From: JAHEJE01 sp965216335
GTDB taxonomy: Bacteria; Pseudomonadota; Alphaproteobacteria; Rhizobiales; Aestuariivirgaceae
Direction of reading: 5' to 3'
NCBI GenBank assembly: GCA_965216335.1
Contig: OZ244154.1
Coordinates: 2,108,001-2,172,000, forward strand
Length of the DNA: 64,000 nucleotides
The notes beneath the pieces were generated by a model. That model was not told where the DNA came from and searched no databases. It saw nothing but the letters and a program-made list of their open reading frames with translations. This document shows, piece by piece, positions 43,153 to 52,217 of this stretch (the first letter of the stretch is position 1; each line of letters starts with the position of its first letter). A program made the position numbers and the translations under genes.

Positions 43153-44735
43153 CAGGCGAAGATCCCGTGCAGGTACCAGCGCGGGTCGGCGGTCTCGCGC
43201 TCGTACAGGCCGTGGCGGAACAGCCAGAAACGGTAGCCGGCGGCATCCTCGATGCGGAAGTAATCGCGGGTGAGCGCGCGCCGGCCGGAGCGCCACCACT
43301 CGCAGGCGATGCGCTCGGGACCCTCGGCGCGGACGACGCGGTAGGCGGCCTTGCGCCAGCGGAACCGAACCGGCGGCCCGAGCGGAACCTCGGCGACGGC
43401 CTCGACGGGTTCCGGCGTGGCGAGCAGCAGCAGCGGACGGGTTGGCGGCGTGTCATCGTCCGGGTTGCCGGCGGTAAGCAGGTCAGCCGGGGTGTTGCGG
43501 ACATCGGCACTGACCGACAGGGTGGTGAAGCTCATTTCGGGGATGTGGCTGTCGTTATAGGCAAAGGCGCGGATGCGGCCGGTGCCGAGGCGGGCGCCGA
43601 GCCGGTCGATCAGCGCAGTGACGGCTTCATCGGGCGGAGTGCCGTCGATGAGGTCGCTCTGGGGTTGGGCGAGTGGTTCACTCTGGCTGACGTCGAGGCG
43701 GGCGATGTCGAAACCGAAGCCGGCATCGAAGTCGCTGGCCAGGGCGGCGAGGCGTTCGCGGAACAGGGCGGTGATGCGGGCCGGATCGCGCAATGGGGCG
43801 GCGGTGCGGACCTGCAGGCGGCTGCGGGCGCCGTCGACGCGGAACAGCTTGAGCGCCAGGGCGCGGACGCCGAGGCCGCGGCGCTCAAGCAGCGGGGCGA
43901 GGTTGCCGGCAAGCACCGTGACGGTGCGCTCGATATCGTCCTGCAGGGCGATCGGTTCGGCAAAGCGCTTTTCCGAGGATAGTTCGGGCACTGGTACGAG
44001 CGGTGAAATGGTTTCGTCCAGCCGGCCCAATGCCTGGTCGAACCGGGTGAGGAGGTCAGGGCCGAAGCGGGCGGTGAGGGGCGCGCGTGGCAGGCGGGCG
44101 ATGCAGGCGATGGTACGCAGCCCCATGCGGCGTAGGCCGTCGATGGTTGCGATATCGATGCGCAAGGCTGTGAGTGGCAGACCGGCTATAGCGTCGTGTT
44201 GTTTGCCGGGTGCGGCGATGGTTTGTTCGCCATAGTGCGACAGGGCCCAGGCGGCGCCGGGGGTGTCGGCGGTGGCGGCGCGGGCGGCGAGGCCCTGGCG
44301 GGTGAGGCGGTGGAGGAGGTCATCGCGCAGGGTGCGCTCGCCGCCGAACAGGTGAGTGCAGCCGGTGATGTCGAGGAACAGGCCACCGGTATCATCAAGG
44401 GCCACAAGTGGCGTGTAGCGGTCGCACCAGGCGGCGATGGTGGTGAGCAGTGCGTTATCGGCGGCAGGGTCCTCGGCGACAGCCTCCAGATTGGGCACCA
44501 GCGCCCGGGCATCGCTGAGCGACTGGCCTTGCGCGAGGCCGTGAGCTGCCGCGCGCTCGTCAAGCGCGGCGAGGCGCTGGGCGTTTTTGATGCGCGCGGT
44601 GATGGCAAGCGGCGGGGCGTCATCGGGCAAGCCGGCTGAACGCCACGATGCGCCCCATTTCTGGCGGGCGATGCGGTCGCTCGGCAGGCAGGGCAGATGC
44701 AGGGACAGGATGCGCCGGGGTGTTTGTTGCGACAT
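43152..44735 (-). CDS. imuB: ImuB, Y-family polymerase-like protein
   Basis: 527 aa. It has the Y-family fold (palm/fingers near residues 10-180, with FLDITGCTHLFGGE, then the HhH region and little finger), but the catalytic acidic residues of active Y polymerases are not evident, as usual for ImuB. The C-terminal third (RFRWRKAAYRVVRAEGPERI, then WWRSGRRALTRDYFRIED) is the ImuB-specific extension. ImuB bridges ImuA, DnaE2 and the sliding clamp. It overlaps the imuA end by 116 bp. Confidence 0.95.
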
Positions 44736-45519
44736 GGCCGAAGCTCTTGGTCAAAGGGTTCCAGGCGGCGGTCCAGTGTCCCGTCTGGCCGCTGCGGTTG
44801 CGTTCAAGGGTGAGGGAAAAGCGGGGATGGCCGATGGCCCGCGCCAAGCCATCCGATACGTGCGACGCATCCGATGACTGCGTTGCGTGCGATGCGTGCG
44901 ACGCATGCGACGCATGCGATGCGGCGGGAGCGATGCACCAGCGGGTGACCGCCGCACCGGCTTCGGCTTGACCGCTCTGACGCAGCACGATGGTGAAGAC
45001 GCCGCTTTGCCGCGCGCGCAGCATGAGGCGGCGGCCGGCGGTGAGATCGAAGGCAGGCGGATTACCCTTCAGGTGCAGCACACAGGCCATCAGCCCGGTG
45101 CACCCGGCGGCCTCGTCGGCGGCCCACATGGCGGTGCGGGTGTCGAGCGGCTGGACGGTGACGAAGCGGTCCGGATCAAGGCCATAAGCGTGTACGGCAT
45201 GGGGGAACAGGCTGGCATTCTCCGCCGTCACCGCCGGATCGCTGACCCACAATACCCGGCCCTGGCGGATAGCCGTCAGCAGGCTGAGCAAGGCCAGCAC
45301 AAACCCGACCGCACCCCCGGCATCGCGCGCCAGCCCGCAGCGCACCTCATGCAGCGCATTGATCATGAGGCCGCCGCTCAAGCAGGCGTCCATGACCCCG
45401 CCATCGAGCGGCAAGCGCGGCCCCTGCCCGCCCTGCCCCGGCACTCGCCCGTGCCCCCCAAGCCGGCCAAGCGCGGCATGGAGCTGGGTAATCCCGGATG
45501 TCTGATGAACGGTTTGCAT
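44620..45519 (-). CDS. imuA: ImuA, SOS mutagenesis accessory protein
   Basis: 299 aa from ATG 45519. A RecA-like fold is suggested by MDACLSGGLMINALHEVRC and QGRVLWVSDP, with GLDPDRFVTVQPLD further on. Near residues 198-225 the protein carries a Ser-His-Ala repeat (four SHA units, then SSDASHVSD) encoded by 9-bp tandem DNA repeats; this low-complexity insert precedes the C-terminal part that contacts ImuB in known systems. The long overlap with imuB (116 bp) indicates tight coupling. A LexA box lies 19 bp upstream of the start. Confidence 0.93.
   Translation of the reverse strand: MQTVHQTSGITQLHAALGRLGGHGRVPGQGGQGPRLPLDGGVMDACLSGGLMINALHEVRCGLARDAGGAVGFVLALLSLLTAIRQGRVLWVSDPAVTAENASLFPHAVHAYGLDPDRFVTVQPLDTRTAMWAADEAAGCTGLMACVLHLKGNPPAFDLTAGRRLMLRARQSGVFTIVLRQSGQAEAGAAVTRWCIAPAASHASHASHASHATQSSDASHVSDGLARAIGHPRFSLTLERNRSGQTGHWTAAWNPLTKSFGHVATNTPAHPVPASALPAERPHRPPEMGRIVAFSRLAR
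44880..44924. repeat. 9-bp tandem repeat inside imuA
   Basis: Five consecutive 9-bp units of the form GCGAYGCRT (for example GCGACGCAT at 44898 and 44907) encode the Ser-His-Ala stretch in ImuA. Identical adjacent units suggest recent expansion by slippage. Confidence 0.8.
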
Positions 45520-45537
45520 GGATACGTACAAACAAAT

Positions 45538-45552
45538 GTTCGTTATTTGTTC
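45538..45552. promoter_or_regulatory. LexA (SOS) box, GTTC-N7-GTTC
   Basis: GTTC-GTTATTT-GTTC is a direct-repeat LexA site of the alphaproteobacterial type. It is 19 bp upstream of the imuA ATG, placed to cover the promoter or start of transcription. This predicts DNA-damage induction of imuA-imuB-dnaE2, and perhaps of the two genes beyond. Confidence 0.9.
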
Positions 45553-45640
45553 TTATTGATTCCAGAATTGAAAACCAGAGTCAAGAAATGAGGAAAGAAT
45601 AGTACCGGTAGCATTCAATTCCGGCCCATACCGGAACGGA

Positions 45641-45706
45641 AACCGCTGTCACAACAGCGCCGTACACCAGTCAGAAAATCAACCGCAAACACCGCCGGTA
45701 CTACGT
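45641..45706. repeat. Dispersed ~70-bp repeat, second copy
   Basis: Aligns with 23840-23919 from ACGGAAACCGCTGTCAC through CAGTCAGAAAATCAACCG to CCGCCGGTACTA. This copy has a single terminal unit rather than three. It lies upstream of the imuA promoter. Confidence 0.55.
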
Positions 45707-45727
45707 CAAGGCATTAGAACCGCAACG

Positions 45728-45755
45728 AAAAAGGGCCAGCGTGAAGGCTGGCCCT
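45728..45755 (-). terminator. Intrinsic terminator, probably originally for rpmF
   Basis: AGGGCCAGC and GCTGGCCCT form a perfect 9-bp stem with a 6-base loop; on the minus strand a run of five T follows. The nearest minus-strand gene upstream that is not an insertion is rpmF, now separated by the MITE and the IS. Without the insertions the hairpin would lie about 30 bp after the rpmF stop. Confidence 0.75.
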
Positions 45756-45779
45756 GGTTGATCATGAATTGAGCGGTGT

Positions 45780-46044
45780 TAGAGCACTTTCCGATCATAT
45801 GGGATCACTTGATGGAGCCAAATTCGCTCATATGGCAGGCGCGGTGCGCAGCGCGATGCGGTGCATCGGGCAAGCGCCGCAACGCACCAGATGGGCGAAT
45901 TTGGCCCACCGAAGGCCGGATTTCCGCGCCTCCTGGACGTCGTTATGCTTCGCTTATGGCCAACCAGGCCATGGCGCAAAGCATGCCTAGCCAGCAGACG
46001 CGGAAACCCGGTCAAGTGATTCCATATGATCGGAAAGTGCTCTA
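45780..46044. mobile_element. MITE-like element, copy 2
   Basis: Same length and structure as 21570-21834, TA-flanked, with 31-bp terminal repeats that match each other at 30 of 31 positions. Compared with copy 1 the repeats differ at four positions, and each change is present at both ends. The interior is nearly identical (a few changes near 45931-45942 and one at 46005). The right-hand TA (46043-46044) is also the left target TA of the IS630-type element. Confidence 0.85.
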
Positions 46045-46058
46045 GTAGACTGAATCAA

Positions 46059-46679
46059 TTAGATTGATGGATAGAGTTTCACAAGCTTTGTTCTTGCATC
46101 GTCGTTGGTGAATTGCCAGTTGGCGATTTTGCGTTGGTTGTTGCGCTGGGTTTGCCATGCGGCGACCCTGTCTTTGAGTTTCTCCTTGCTCTCGACCCGC
46201 TCCCCCAGACATTGACGGGCGAGTACGGATAGCTCGGCCTCTGCCATATTGAGCCAGGAGCCATGTTTCGGGGTGAAGTGCCATTCGAAGCGTTCGGCCA
46301 ATCGCCTTGCTTCGGCTGGTGGGAAAGTCGCATACAGTGACGCTGGGCTATGGGTGTTGAGGTTGTCCTGAACCAGAACAATCTTCTCGGCATCGGCAAA
46401 GCACTGATCGCTGAGATCAGCCAGGAAATGAGCGTAGTCTGTTTTTGCGCGATGGCTCGTGACCTTGATATGACGCAGCCCTTCAAGAGGAGCGAAGGCC
46501 ATGAACAGGTTTGCTGTTCCAGCCCGTTTGTATTCATAGTCATGGCGTGCGGTGCGCCCGGGCGCCATGGGGATTGGTAGGCGGGTTGCACCGACAAGCT
46601 GTTTGGCTGCTTCATCAAGGCAAACCAACGGCCTGTTTGGATCGTGGGCACGCGTATAGACCGACAAAACGTCTTCCAT
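46059..46679 (-). CDS. IS630-type transposase, catalytic part (orfB frame)
   Basis: 206 aa from the first ATG, though in the full product the frame is entered by slippage further upstream at 46752-46758. It holds the DDE integrase core: LVCLDEAAKQ (first Asp), VQDNLNTHS (second Asp) and HGSWLNMAEAE (Glu), all intact. Read continuously with orfA after a -1 shift it gives a normal IS630 transposase (...KKNELKPHRSQYWVIPPKQ...). This suggests the element may still be active. Confidence 0.9.
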   Translation of the reverse strand: MEDVLSVYTRAHDPNRPLVCLDEAAKQLVGATRLPIPMAPGRTARHDYEYKRAGTANLFMAFAPLEGLRHIKVTSHRAKTDYAHFLADLSDQCFADAEKIVLVQDNLNTHSPASLYATFPPAEARRLAERFEWHFTPKHGSWLNMAEAELSVLARQCLGERVESKEKLKDRVAAWQTQRNNQRKIANWQFTNDDARTKLVKLYPSI

Positions 46680-46714
46680 GGCCGCAACAAAGGCTGCATT
46701 CTGTTTGGGAGGGA

Positions 46715-47194
46715 TTACCCAGTATTGGCTGCGGTGAGGCTTAAGTTCGTTTTTTTAAGCGTGCGCCCAACAGTGTTGAAGTGAACGCTGTCGACAATGT
46801 TCAGCTCAACGACCTTCTCGGCAAGCAAGCGGATTGTCCAGCGCGCATATCCTTCAGGTGGCTCGCTGCAAGCCAGGGCGATCAGCTTGGCTTCAGCCTC
46901 CCCATCGAAGATTGGCTTGATCGACTGGTGCATGCGCGGGGCACGCGCAAACACTGCCTCAAGGCCATCCATGACGAATGTCGCGCGCGTGCGGGCCACA
47001 GTTGAAGGCGACGCCTCCAACGCCCGGCAAATCTTCCGATCAGTCCAGCCTTCACCGAATTCGCCTTTATCGGCTTTCAGCAATATCCGCGCCTTCAGAT
47101 TGCTCTTGGCCTTCAGAGTGCCCTTGCTGATCTTCGCCAATAGATCATTGCGCTCGTCCAACGTGAGCTCAACAACGTACCTCTTGTTCGCCAT
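46715..47194 (-). CDS. IS630-type transposase, DNA-binding part (orfA frame)
   Basis: 159 aa. Two helix-turn-helix units: ARILLKADKGEFGEGWTDRK with ICRALEASPSTVARTRATF, then the homeodomain-like WTIRLLAEKVVELNIVDSV. ATG 47194 has GGAGG about eight bases before it. The frame ends shortly after a run of seven A (minus strand) at 46752-46758. Re-reading one A (-1 slip, or an added A by transcriptional slippage) joins it to the catalytic frame, as known for IS630 members. Confidence 0.88.
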   Translation of the reverse strand: MANKRYVVELTLDERNDLLAKISKGTLKAKSNLKARILLKADKGEFGEGWTDRKICRALEASPSTVARTRATFVMDGLEAVFARAPRMHQSIKPIFDGEAEAKLIALACSEPPEGYARWTIRLLAEKVVELNIVDSVHFNTVGRTLKKTNLSLTAANTG

Positions 47195-47278
47195 GTGCAA
47201 ACCTCCGCATCCGAATCAGACACAGAGAATCAAATCCACACCCGCATCGCAACATATCAATCTAAGTGATGCAAAATA

Positions 47279-47464
47279 CTAGAAGTCGCTTTCGGGCTCC
47301 AGCACCTGGCGGCCGCGGTACATGCCGGTCTTCAGGTCGATGTGGTGCGGGCGGCGCAGTTCGCCGGTCTGTTTGTCTTCGACATAGGTCACCTGCTCCT
47401 TGGTGTGGCCGGAGCGGCGGTTGCCACGCTTCATCGGCGTGACTTTTCTTTTCGGAACGGCCAT
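47279..47464 (-). CDS. rpmF: 50S ribosomal protein L32
   Basis: 61 aa starting MAVPKRKVTPMKRGNRRS, the highly conserved L32 N-terminus; GGAG lies nine bases upstream. The last codons read GAC TTC TAG. The TAG stop uses the C at 47279, the last base of the IS; before the IS inserted, the same TAG would have been formed with the MITE end, so the reading frame was not altered. Neighbours mtgA and ispA are usual for alphaproteobacteria. Confidence 0.97.
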   Translation of the reverse strand: MAVPKRKVTPMKRGNRRSGHTKEQVTYVEDKQTGELRRPHHIDLKTGMYRGRQVLEPESDF

Positions 47465-47608
47465 GGATCTCACTCCAGATATGCTGTGCGTCTGCGCAAA
47501 CCGATGCGTCCGCCCAGCGTCAGTTACGTGTTCGGTGCGGGGCTTATACAACCTTGCGGGCAAAAAGCAAAGAGCAGAAACACCGCAAATCACCTTCGCG
47601 TGCCCACT

Positions 47609-48319
47609 TCAGTGCAGACAACCAAGATACGCCGGCTTGGCCGGTGTGCGCTTGGTCAGCCGTCTGGTACGGCGGCGCAGTTTCGGGCCAGGCTTGCCGG
47701 GATTGAAGATGTGCGGATTGGGCAAGCTGGCGGCCAGCAGATGCGCCTGCCGGCGGCTAAGCCTGGCGGCCGGCCGGGAGAAATAGTGCTGCGCGGCCGC
47801 CTCGGCGCCGAAGATGCCCGGCCCCCATTCGGCGATGTTGAGATAAACCTCGACGGTACGCTTTTTCGGCCAGACCAGATCGATCCACAGGCTTAAGGGA
47901 ATTTCGATCGCCTTGCGGATGTAGGAGCGTTGCGGCCACAGGTAGAGGTTTTTGGCGGTCTGCATGGCAATGGTCGAACCGCCGCGCGGCGGGTCCGTGT
48001 CATCGCCGAGCGCATCCCTGACCAGACCTCGCAGCACATCCCAATCGACACCGCTGTGACGGCAGATACGGGCATCCTCGGCGGTGGCGACCGCATAGAC
48101 GAGGTGCGGCGAAATGCCGGACAACGGCATCCACCGTTGATCGACCGACTGACCGGACAGGCGCTGGGCCAGCATCAGCGTCGATGTCGGCGGCGGCACG
48201 AACCGGTAGACCAGCGTCAGGCCGAACGGCACCAGCGCCAGGATGACCAGCCACCTGACGATCCGCCTGAACCGGCTGGGCCGCTCATCGGGCGGTGGAA
48301 CTTTCACATCGCTGGCCAA
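47609..48319 (-). CDS. mtgA: Monofunctional biosynthetic peptidoglycan transglycosylase
   Basis: 236 aa of glycosyltransferase family 51. An N-terminal membrane anchor (IVRWLVILALVPFGLTLVY) is followed by ATAEDARICRHSGVDWDVL (catalytic Glu of motif 1), RGGSTIAMQTAKNLYLW, RKAIEIPLSLWIDLVWPKKR and EVYLNIAEWGPGIFG. It polymerises lipid II glycan strands in the periplasm. The start is a TTG at 48319, as no better in-frame start precedes the anchor. The positively charged C-terminus is typical. Confidence 0.94.
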   Translation of the reverse strand: MASDVKVPPPDERPSRFRRIVRWLVILALVPFGLTLVYRFVPPPTSTLMLAQRLSGQSVDQRWMPLSGISPHLVYAVATAEDARICRHSGVDWDVLRGLVRDALGDDTDPPRGGSTIAMQTAKNLYLWPQRSYIRKAIEIPLSLWIDLVWPKKRTVEVYLNIAEWGPGIFGAEAAAQHYFSRPAARLSRRQAHLLAASLPNPHIFNPGKPGPKLRRRTRRLTKRTPAKPAYLGCLH

Positions 48320-48412
48320 GATGGTGCCGTCTGATCAAAGGTTGATGTTGCTGCCATGCGACCTTAAGACGATGGGCGCACAAACCCAATAACCTGTCGC
48401 AGGCAAATTGCC

Positions 48413-49300
48413 ATGTCATTTGAAAATGCTCTGACCGACACCGCACAGCGCGTCGATGCCCTGCTGGACCGACTGATCGGCCTGAAGGGCGCCATGGCGC
48501 CGCGCGTTGCCGAGGCCATGCGCTATTCATCGCTCGGCCAGGGCAAGCGGCTGCGGCCGTTCTTCGTCATGCAGAGTGCACAGCTGTTCGATGCCGACCA
48601 GGAGAGCGCGCTGCGCGCCGGGGCAGCGCTTGAGTGCATCCACTGCTACTCGCTGGTCCACGACGACCTGCCGGCGATGGATGACGATGCGCTGCGCCGC
48701 GGCAAGCCGACCTGTCATATCGCGTTCGGCGAGGCAACGGCGATCCTGGCCGGCGACGGACTGTTGACCTTCGCCTTTGAAATCCTCAGCGACCCGGCCA
48801 CCCATGTAGATGGCGCGGTGCGCAGCGAGTTGGTGCTGGAACTGGCAAGGGCCGCCGGCAAGGACGGCATGGTCGGCGGCCAGATGCTCGATCTGGAGGC
48901 CGAAAAGACCTCCGGCCAGACCATCGACGAGGTCATCGCCATCCAGAGCCTCAAGACCGGCGCCCTGTTCCGCTACTCGCTGGAAGCCGGCGCCATCCTT
49001 GCGCAAGCCGACGACACCCACCGCACCGCCATGCGCGCCTATGCCGACCGCATCGGCCTAGCATTCCAGATCGCCGACGACATCCTCGACATTGAATCGA
49101 CGCCTGAAATGCTCGGCAAGCAGACCCAGAAGGACGCCGAGGCCGGCAAAGCCACCTTCATCGACCTGCTCGGCCTCAACGGCGCCAAGGCCCGGGCCCG
49201 TGAACTGGTCGACGAGGCCGTGGCCGGCCTTGCGCCCTATGGCGACAAGGCAGCGCTGCTCGCCGACGCCGCCCGCTTCATCATCGAGCGCAAGAAGTAG
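48413..49300 (+). CDS. ispA: Farnesyl diphosphate synthase (polyprenyl synthetase)
   Basis: 295 aa. First Asp-rich motif YSLVHDDLPAMDDDALRRGKPT with the bacterial two-residue insertion typical of FPP synthase, GDGLLTFAFE, GGQMLDLEAEK, and second Asp-rich motif FQIADDILDIE. It condenses IPP with DMAPP and GPP to FPP for ubiquinone, undecaprenyl and hopanoid synthesis. Divergent from mtgA with 93 bp between. Geranylgeranyl synthase is a less likely alternative. Confidence 0.92.
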   Translation: MSFENALTDTAQRVDALLDRLIGLKGAMAPRVAEAMRYSSLGQGKRLRPFFVMQSAQLFDADQESALRAGAALECIHCYSLVHDDLPAMDDDALRRGKPTCHIAFGEATAILAGDGLLTFAFEILSDPATHVDGAVRSELVLELARAAGKDGMVGGQMLDLEAEKTSGQTIDEVIAIQSLKTGALFRYSLEAGAILAQADDTHRTAMRAYADRIGLAFQIADDILDIESTPEMLGKQTQKDAEAGKATFIDLLGLNGAKARARELVDEAVAGLAPYGDKAALLADAARFIIERKK

Positions 49301-49870
49301 CGCCGGCATCTAAGACAGCGCCTTCGCCCAGAAAGGCAGGGCTATCGCAAATGCCGTTGATGCTGTCCGATCGGCAGCGCAATCTTGCCTTCCTCGGGCT
49401 TGACCCACTACTGTCCGGTTCAGCGTCCTGATGTTTGTGAAAAGCCGTTCAAGAACAAATACCAAAGCGGTTCTTACATATGCCGGACGTATAGCTGAAA
49501 ACGCTCGATTCATTTCCTCCCCCAGAAAGGGGGAGGGTTAGGGTGGGGGTTGATGGCGGTGCAACGCATTGATTTCATTGTGTTTTGAGCCGCTGCCAAC
49601 CCCCATCCCAGCCTTCCCCCTTACTGTGGGAAGGAGCAATCATCGTTGAACCGGACAGCAGTGGATTTGACCTGAGGAAGGCAGAACACAAGGTTCATAT
49701 CCATATGCGACAGCCCTGCCCAGAAAGGGGAGGAAATGCCTGGCAGGCAACCGGCGGCATCGCTGAATTCATGCCTGCGGCACTTCAACTTGACTCGTCA
49801 CCAGATGGAAGACCGTTGTCATACCAACATGGTACACACATCGGAAAGCCGATCGCCAATACCGCTGCTA
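49301..49870. other. Intergenic region with a MITE-like repeat
   Basis: 570 bp without a credible gene. Most of it is the repeat at 49405-49664; the open frames inside are in repeat sequence and resemble nothing. The rest up to the ptsP stop shows no feature I can support. Confidence 0.6.
49405..49664. mobile_element. MITE-like element with ~18-bp terminal inverted repeats and internal palindrome
   Basis: CCACTACTGTCCGGTTCA (49405-49422) and TGAACCGGACAGCAGTGG (49647-49664) are inverted with one mismatch. Between them lies a palindrome of the 25456-25580 family (CCTCCCCCAGAAAGGGGGAGGG at 49516 to GGGAAGGAGCAAT at 49640). The fragment at 1671-1725 matches the right end of this element. No transposase inside. 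Confidence 0.6.
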
Positions 49871-52135
49871 TCACACCGGGATGCGGTTGTTGCGGGCGAA
49901 TTGCTGCAGGTCGCTGCGCACCGAGTGGTCGGTGCGGCTCATCAGCGGTTTCATGAAGTCGCGCAGCTTGGCGAGGTCGGTGGCCAGCACCATCGACTTG
50001 ACCGGACCAACGGCGGCCGGGGCCATCGAGATCGACTTCATGCCCAGCCCGATCAGCGCCATGGCCTCGAGCGGATTGCCGGCCATCTCGCCGCACAGAT
50101 TGAGCGATACCCCGTGGCGCTCGGCCTTGGCGACCACATCGGCGATGACGTTCAGCACCGCCGGGCTCAGCGGGTCGTAGCGCCCGGCCAGGCGCGGATG
50201 GCTGCGGTCAGAGGCGAACAGGAACTGGATCAGGTCGTTCGAGCCGATCGAGATGAACTCCAGCTTGGGCAGCAACTGGTCGAGTTGCCAGATCAGCGAC
50301 GGCACCTCGATCATCACACCGAGTTCGATGCGCCGGGGCAGTGCATAGCCGCGCGATTGCAGGAAGATGCGCTCCTTGTCGACCAGCCGCCGGGCGCGGA
50401 TGAACTCGTCGACCTCGGCCACCATGGGGAACATCAGCCGCAACACCCGTCCCGCCGCCGCCGCCAGCAGGGCGCGTACCTGCAGGCGGAACAGCGCCGG
50501 CCGGTCGAGCGACACCCGGAGCGCCCGCCAGCCCATGGCCGGGTTCTCCTCCTTAATGGTGCGCATGTAGGGCAGGATCTTGTCTGAGCCCAGATCGAGC
50601 GACCGGAACACCACCGGGCGCTCGCCGGCGGCATTGAAGATGGCGCGGTAATGCGCCTCCTGCTCGCTGCGGCGCGGAAACGCGTTCAGCACCATGAACT
50701 GCAGCTCGGTGCGGTACAGGCCGATGCCGTCGGCACCGGAGTCCTCCAGGTGCGGCAGGTCGACCAGCAGTCCGGCATTGATGTTGAGGCTGATCCGTTC
50801 GCCGTCCGCCGTCACCGCCGGGCGGTCGCGCAGCTCGGCATACTTGGCCTGCTTGCGGGCATAGAGCTGGACCTTTTCGGCATAGGCGTCCTGCACCGGA
50901 TCGCTCGGCCGGATGTGCACGTCGCCGCTAACGCCGTCGACGATGATCGGCATGCCGGCATCGACCCGGCCGACGATGTTGGCGACCTGGCCGATGGCCG
51001 GGATGCCCAGCGCCCGGGCCACGATGGCGACATGGGAAGTGTTGCCCGCCTCCTCGAGCACCAGGCCTCGCACCTTGGTGCGATCGTAGTCCAGCAGTTC
51101 GGCCGGCCCCATGTTGTGTGCGACGATAATCGCATCGCGCGGCAGGTCCATGCTGGCGCCGGCGACCGATTGTCCGGTCAGGATGCGCAACAGCCGGTTG
51201 GCGAGATCGTCGATGTCGTGCATGCGTTCGCGCAGATAGGGGTCGGGCTGGCGCTGCAGCCGGGCGCGGTTGTCGCTCTGAACCCGTTCAACGGCGGCTT
51301 CCGCCGTCAGGCCGGTCTCAACCGCTTCGCGCATGCGCCGCATCCAGCCACGGTCGTAGGCGAACATCCGCACCGTTTCGAGCACATCGTCATATTCGTC
51401 AGCCCGCTCGATCCGGGTGCGGGCGATCAGCGTGTCGACCTGCTCGCGTAACGTGTCGATCGCCTCCTCCAGGCGCAACTGCTCGTCGGGAATGCTTTCC
51501 GCGATCAGTTCGCTGACATCGATGCGCGGCTCGTGCAGCACAATGTGGCCGAGCGCTATGCCCTCGACCAGGGCTTCGCCATGCATGCGCTCCGGTGCCG
51601 ACAGGGCCGCCTCGTCGGCATGCTCGGTGCCGGCCAGGGCGAACTCCTGAGCCGCCAGCAGCTCGGCCAGCACCATGGCGGTGGTCTGCAGCGCCTCTTC
51701 TTCTTCCTCGCTGTAGTGCCGCGCCGCCCGGTTCTGCACCACCAGCACGCCGATGGTATGACCGGCCCTGAGGATCGGCACGCCGAGGAACGAGGAATAG
51801 ATCTCCTCACCGGTTTCCGGCAGGTATTTGAACGACGGATGGCTCTGAGCGTCGGTCAGGTTGAGCATTCGCGCATCGTTGGCGATGACACCCACCAGAC
51901 CCTCGCCAATGCGCAGCTTGGACCGGTGCACCGCCTCTCGCTTCAGGCCTTCGGTGGCGAACAGCTCCAGCGTCTCGGCGTCGCGCATGGCATAGATCGA
52001 GCACACCTCGGCCACCATGTTGGAGGCGATCAGCGTGGCGATGCGGTCGAGCCGGTCCTGGGCCGCCTGAGGTCCCGCCATGACCTCGCGCAACCGTCTG
52101 AGCAGAACACGCGGGCCTTGAGCGGTATGCTGCAT
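49871..52135 (-). CDS. ptsP: Phosphoenolpyruvate--protein phosphotransferase PtsP (EI-Ntr)
   Basis: 754 aa. N-terminal GAF domain (residues ~15-155) as in nitrogen-PTS enzyme I, then the swivelling domain with the phospho-His in NTSHVAIVARALGIPAI (about residue 366) and a PEP-binding TIM barrel with GIGLYRTELQFM, DLGSDKI and LCGEMAGNP. It phosphorylates NPr and so EIIA-Ntr, a regulatory relay sensing glutamine and nitrogen state. ATG 52135 chosen; the frame extends to 52174. It follows lysC on the same strand, a common alphaproteobacterial order. Confidence 0.95.
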   Translation of the reverse strand: MQHTAQGPRVLLRRLREVMAGPQAAQDRLDRIATLIASNMVAEVCSIYAMRDAETLELFATEGLKREAVHRSKLRIGEGLVGVIANDARMLNLTDAQSHPSFKYLPETGEEIYSSFLGVPILRAGHTIGVLVVQNRAARHYSEEEEEALQTTAMVLAELLAAQEFALAGTEHADEAALSAPERMHGEALVEGIALGHIVLHEPRIDVSELIAESIPDEQLRLEEAIDTLREQVDTLIARTRIERADEYDDVLETVRMFAYDRGWMRRMREAVETGLTAEAAVERVQSDNRARLQRQPDPYLRERMHDIDDLANRLLRILTGQSVAGASMDLPRDAIIVAHNMGPAELLDYDRTKVRGLVLEEAGNTSHVAIVARALGIPAIGQVANIVGRVDAGMPIIVDGVSGDVHIRPSDPVQDAYAEKVQLYARKQAKYAELRDRPAVTADGERISLNINAGLLVDLPHLEDSGADGIGLYRTELQFMVLNAFPRRSEQEAHYRAIFNAAGERPVVFRSLDLGSDKILPYMRTIKEENPAMGWRALRVSLDRPALFRLQVRALLAAAAGRVLRLMFPMVAEVDEFIRARRLVDKERIFLQSRGYALPRRIELGVMIEVPSLIWQLDQLLPKLEFISIGSNDLIQFLFASDRSHPRLAGRYDPLSPAVLNVIADVVAKAERHGVSLNLCGEMAGNPLEAMALIGLGMKSISMAPAAVGPVKSMVLATDLAKLRDFMKPLMSRTDHSVRSDLQQFARNNRIPV

Positions 52136-52217
52136 TACACGGTGTTCCCTGTCCCCGGGTGCATTCGCACCCAACAGGCCGCTGCAAGTACATCAACGAT
52201 GTGATGTTTGAACGGCA

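Larger units (their letters stand above)
46045..47279 (-). mobile_element. IS630-family insertion sequence
   Basis: 1235 bp between TA dinucleotides at 46043-46044 and 47280-47281, the target duplication of this family. Terminal repeats of about 25 bp (GTA...TTAGATTGAT read inward from both ends) are imperfect. It carries a transposase in two overlapping frames. It inserted into the TA at the right end of the MITE, directly after rpmF. Confidence 0.88.

Noticed and set aside
49585..50587. Plus-strand frames across the ptsP end and the repeat
   Set aside because: Partly repeat DNA, partly antisense of ptsP; no motif.
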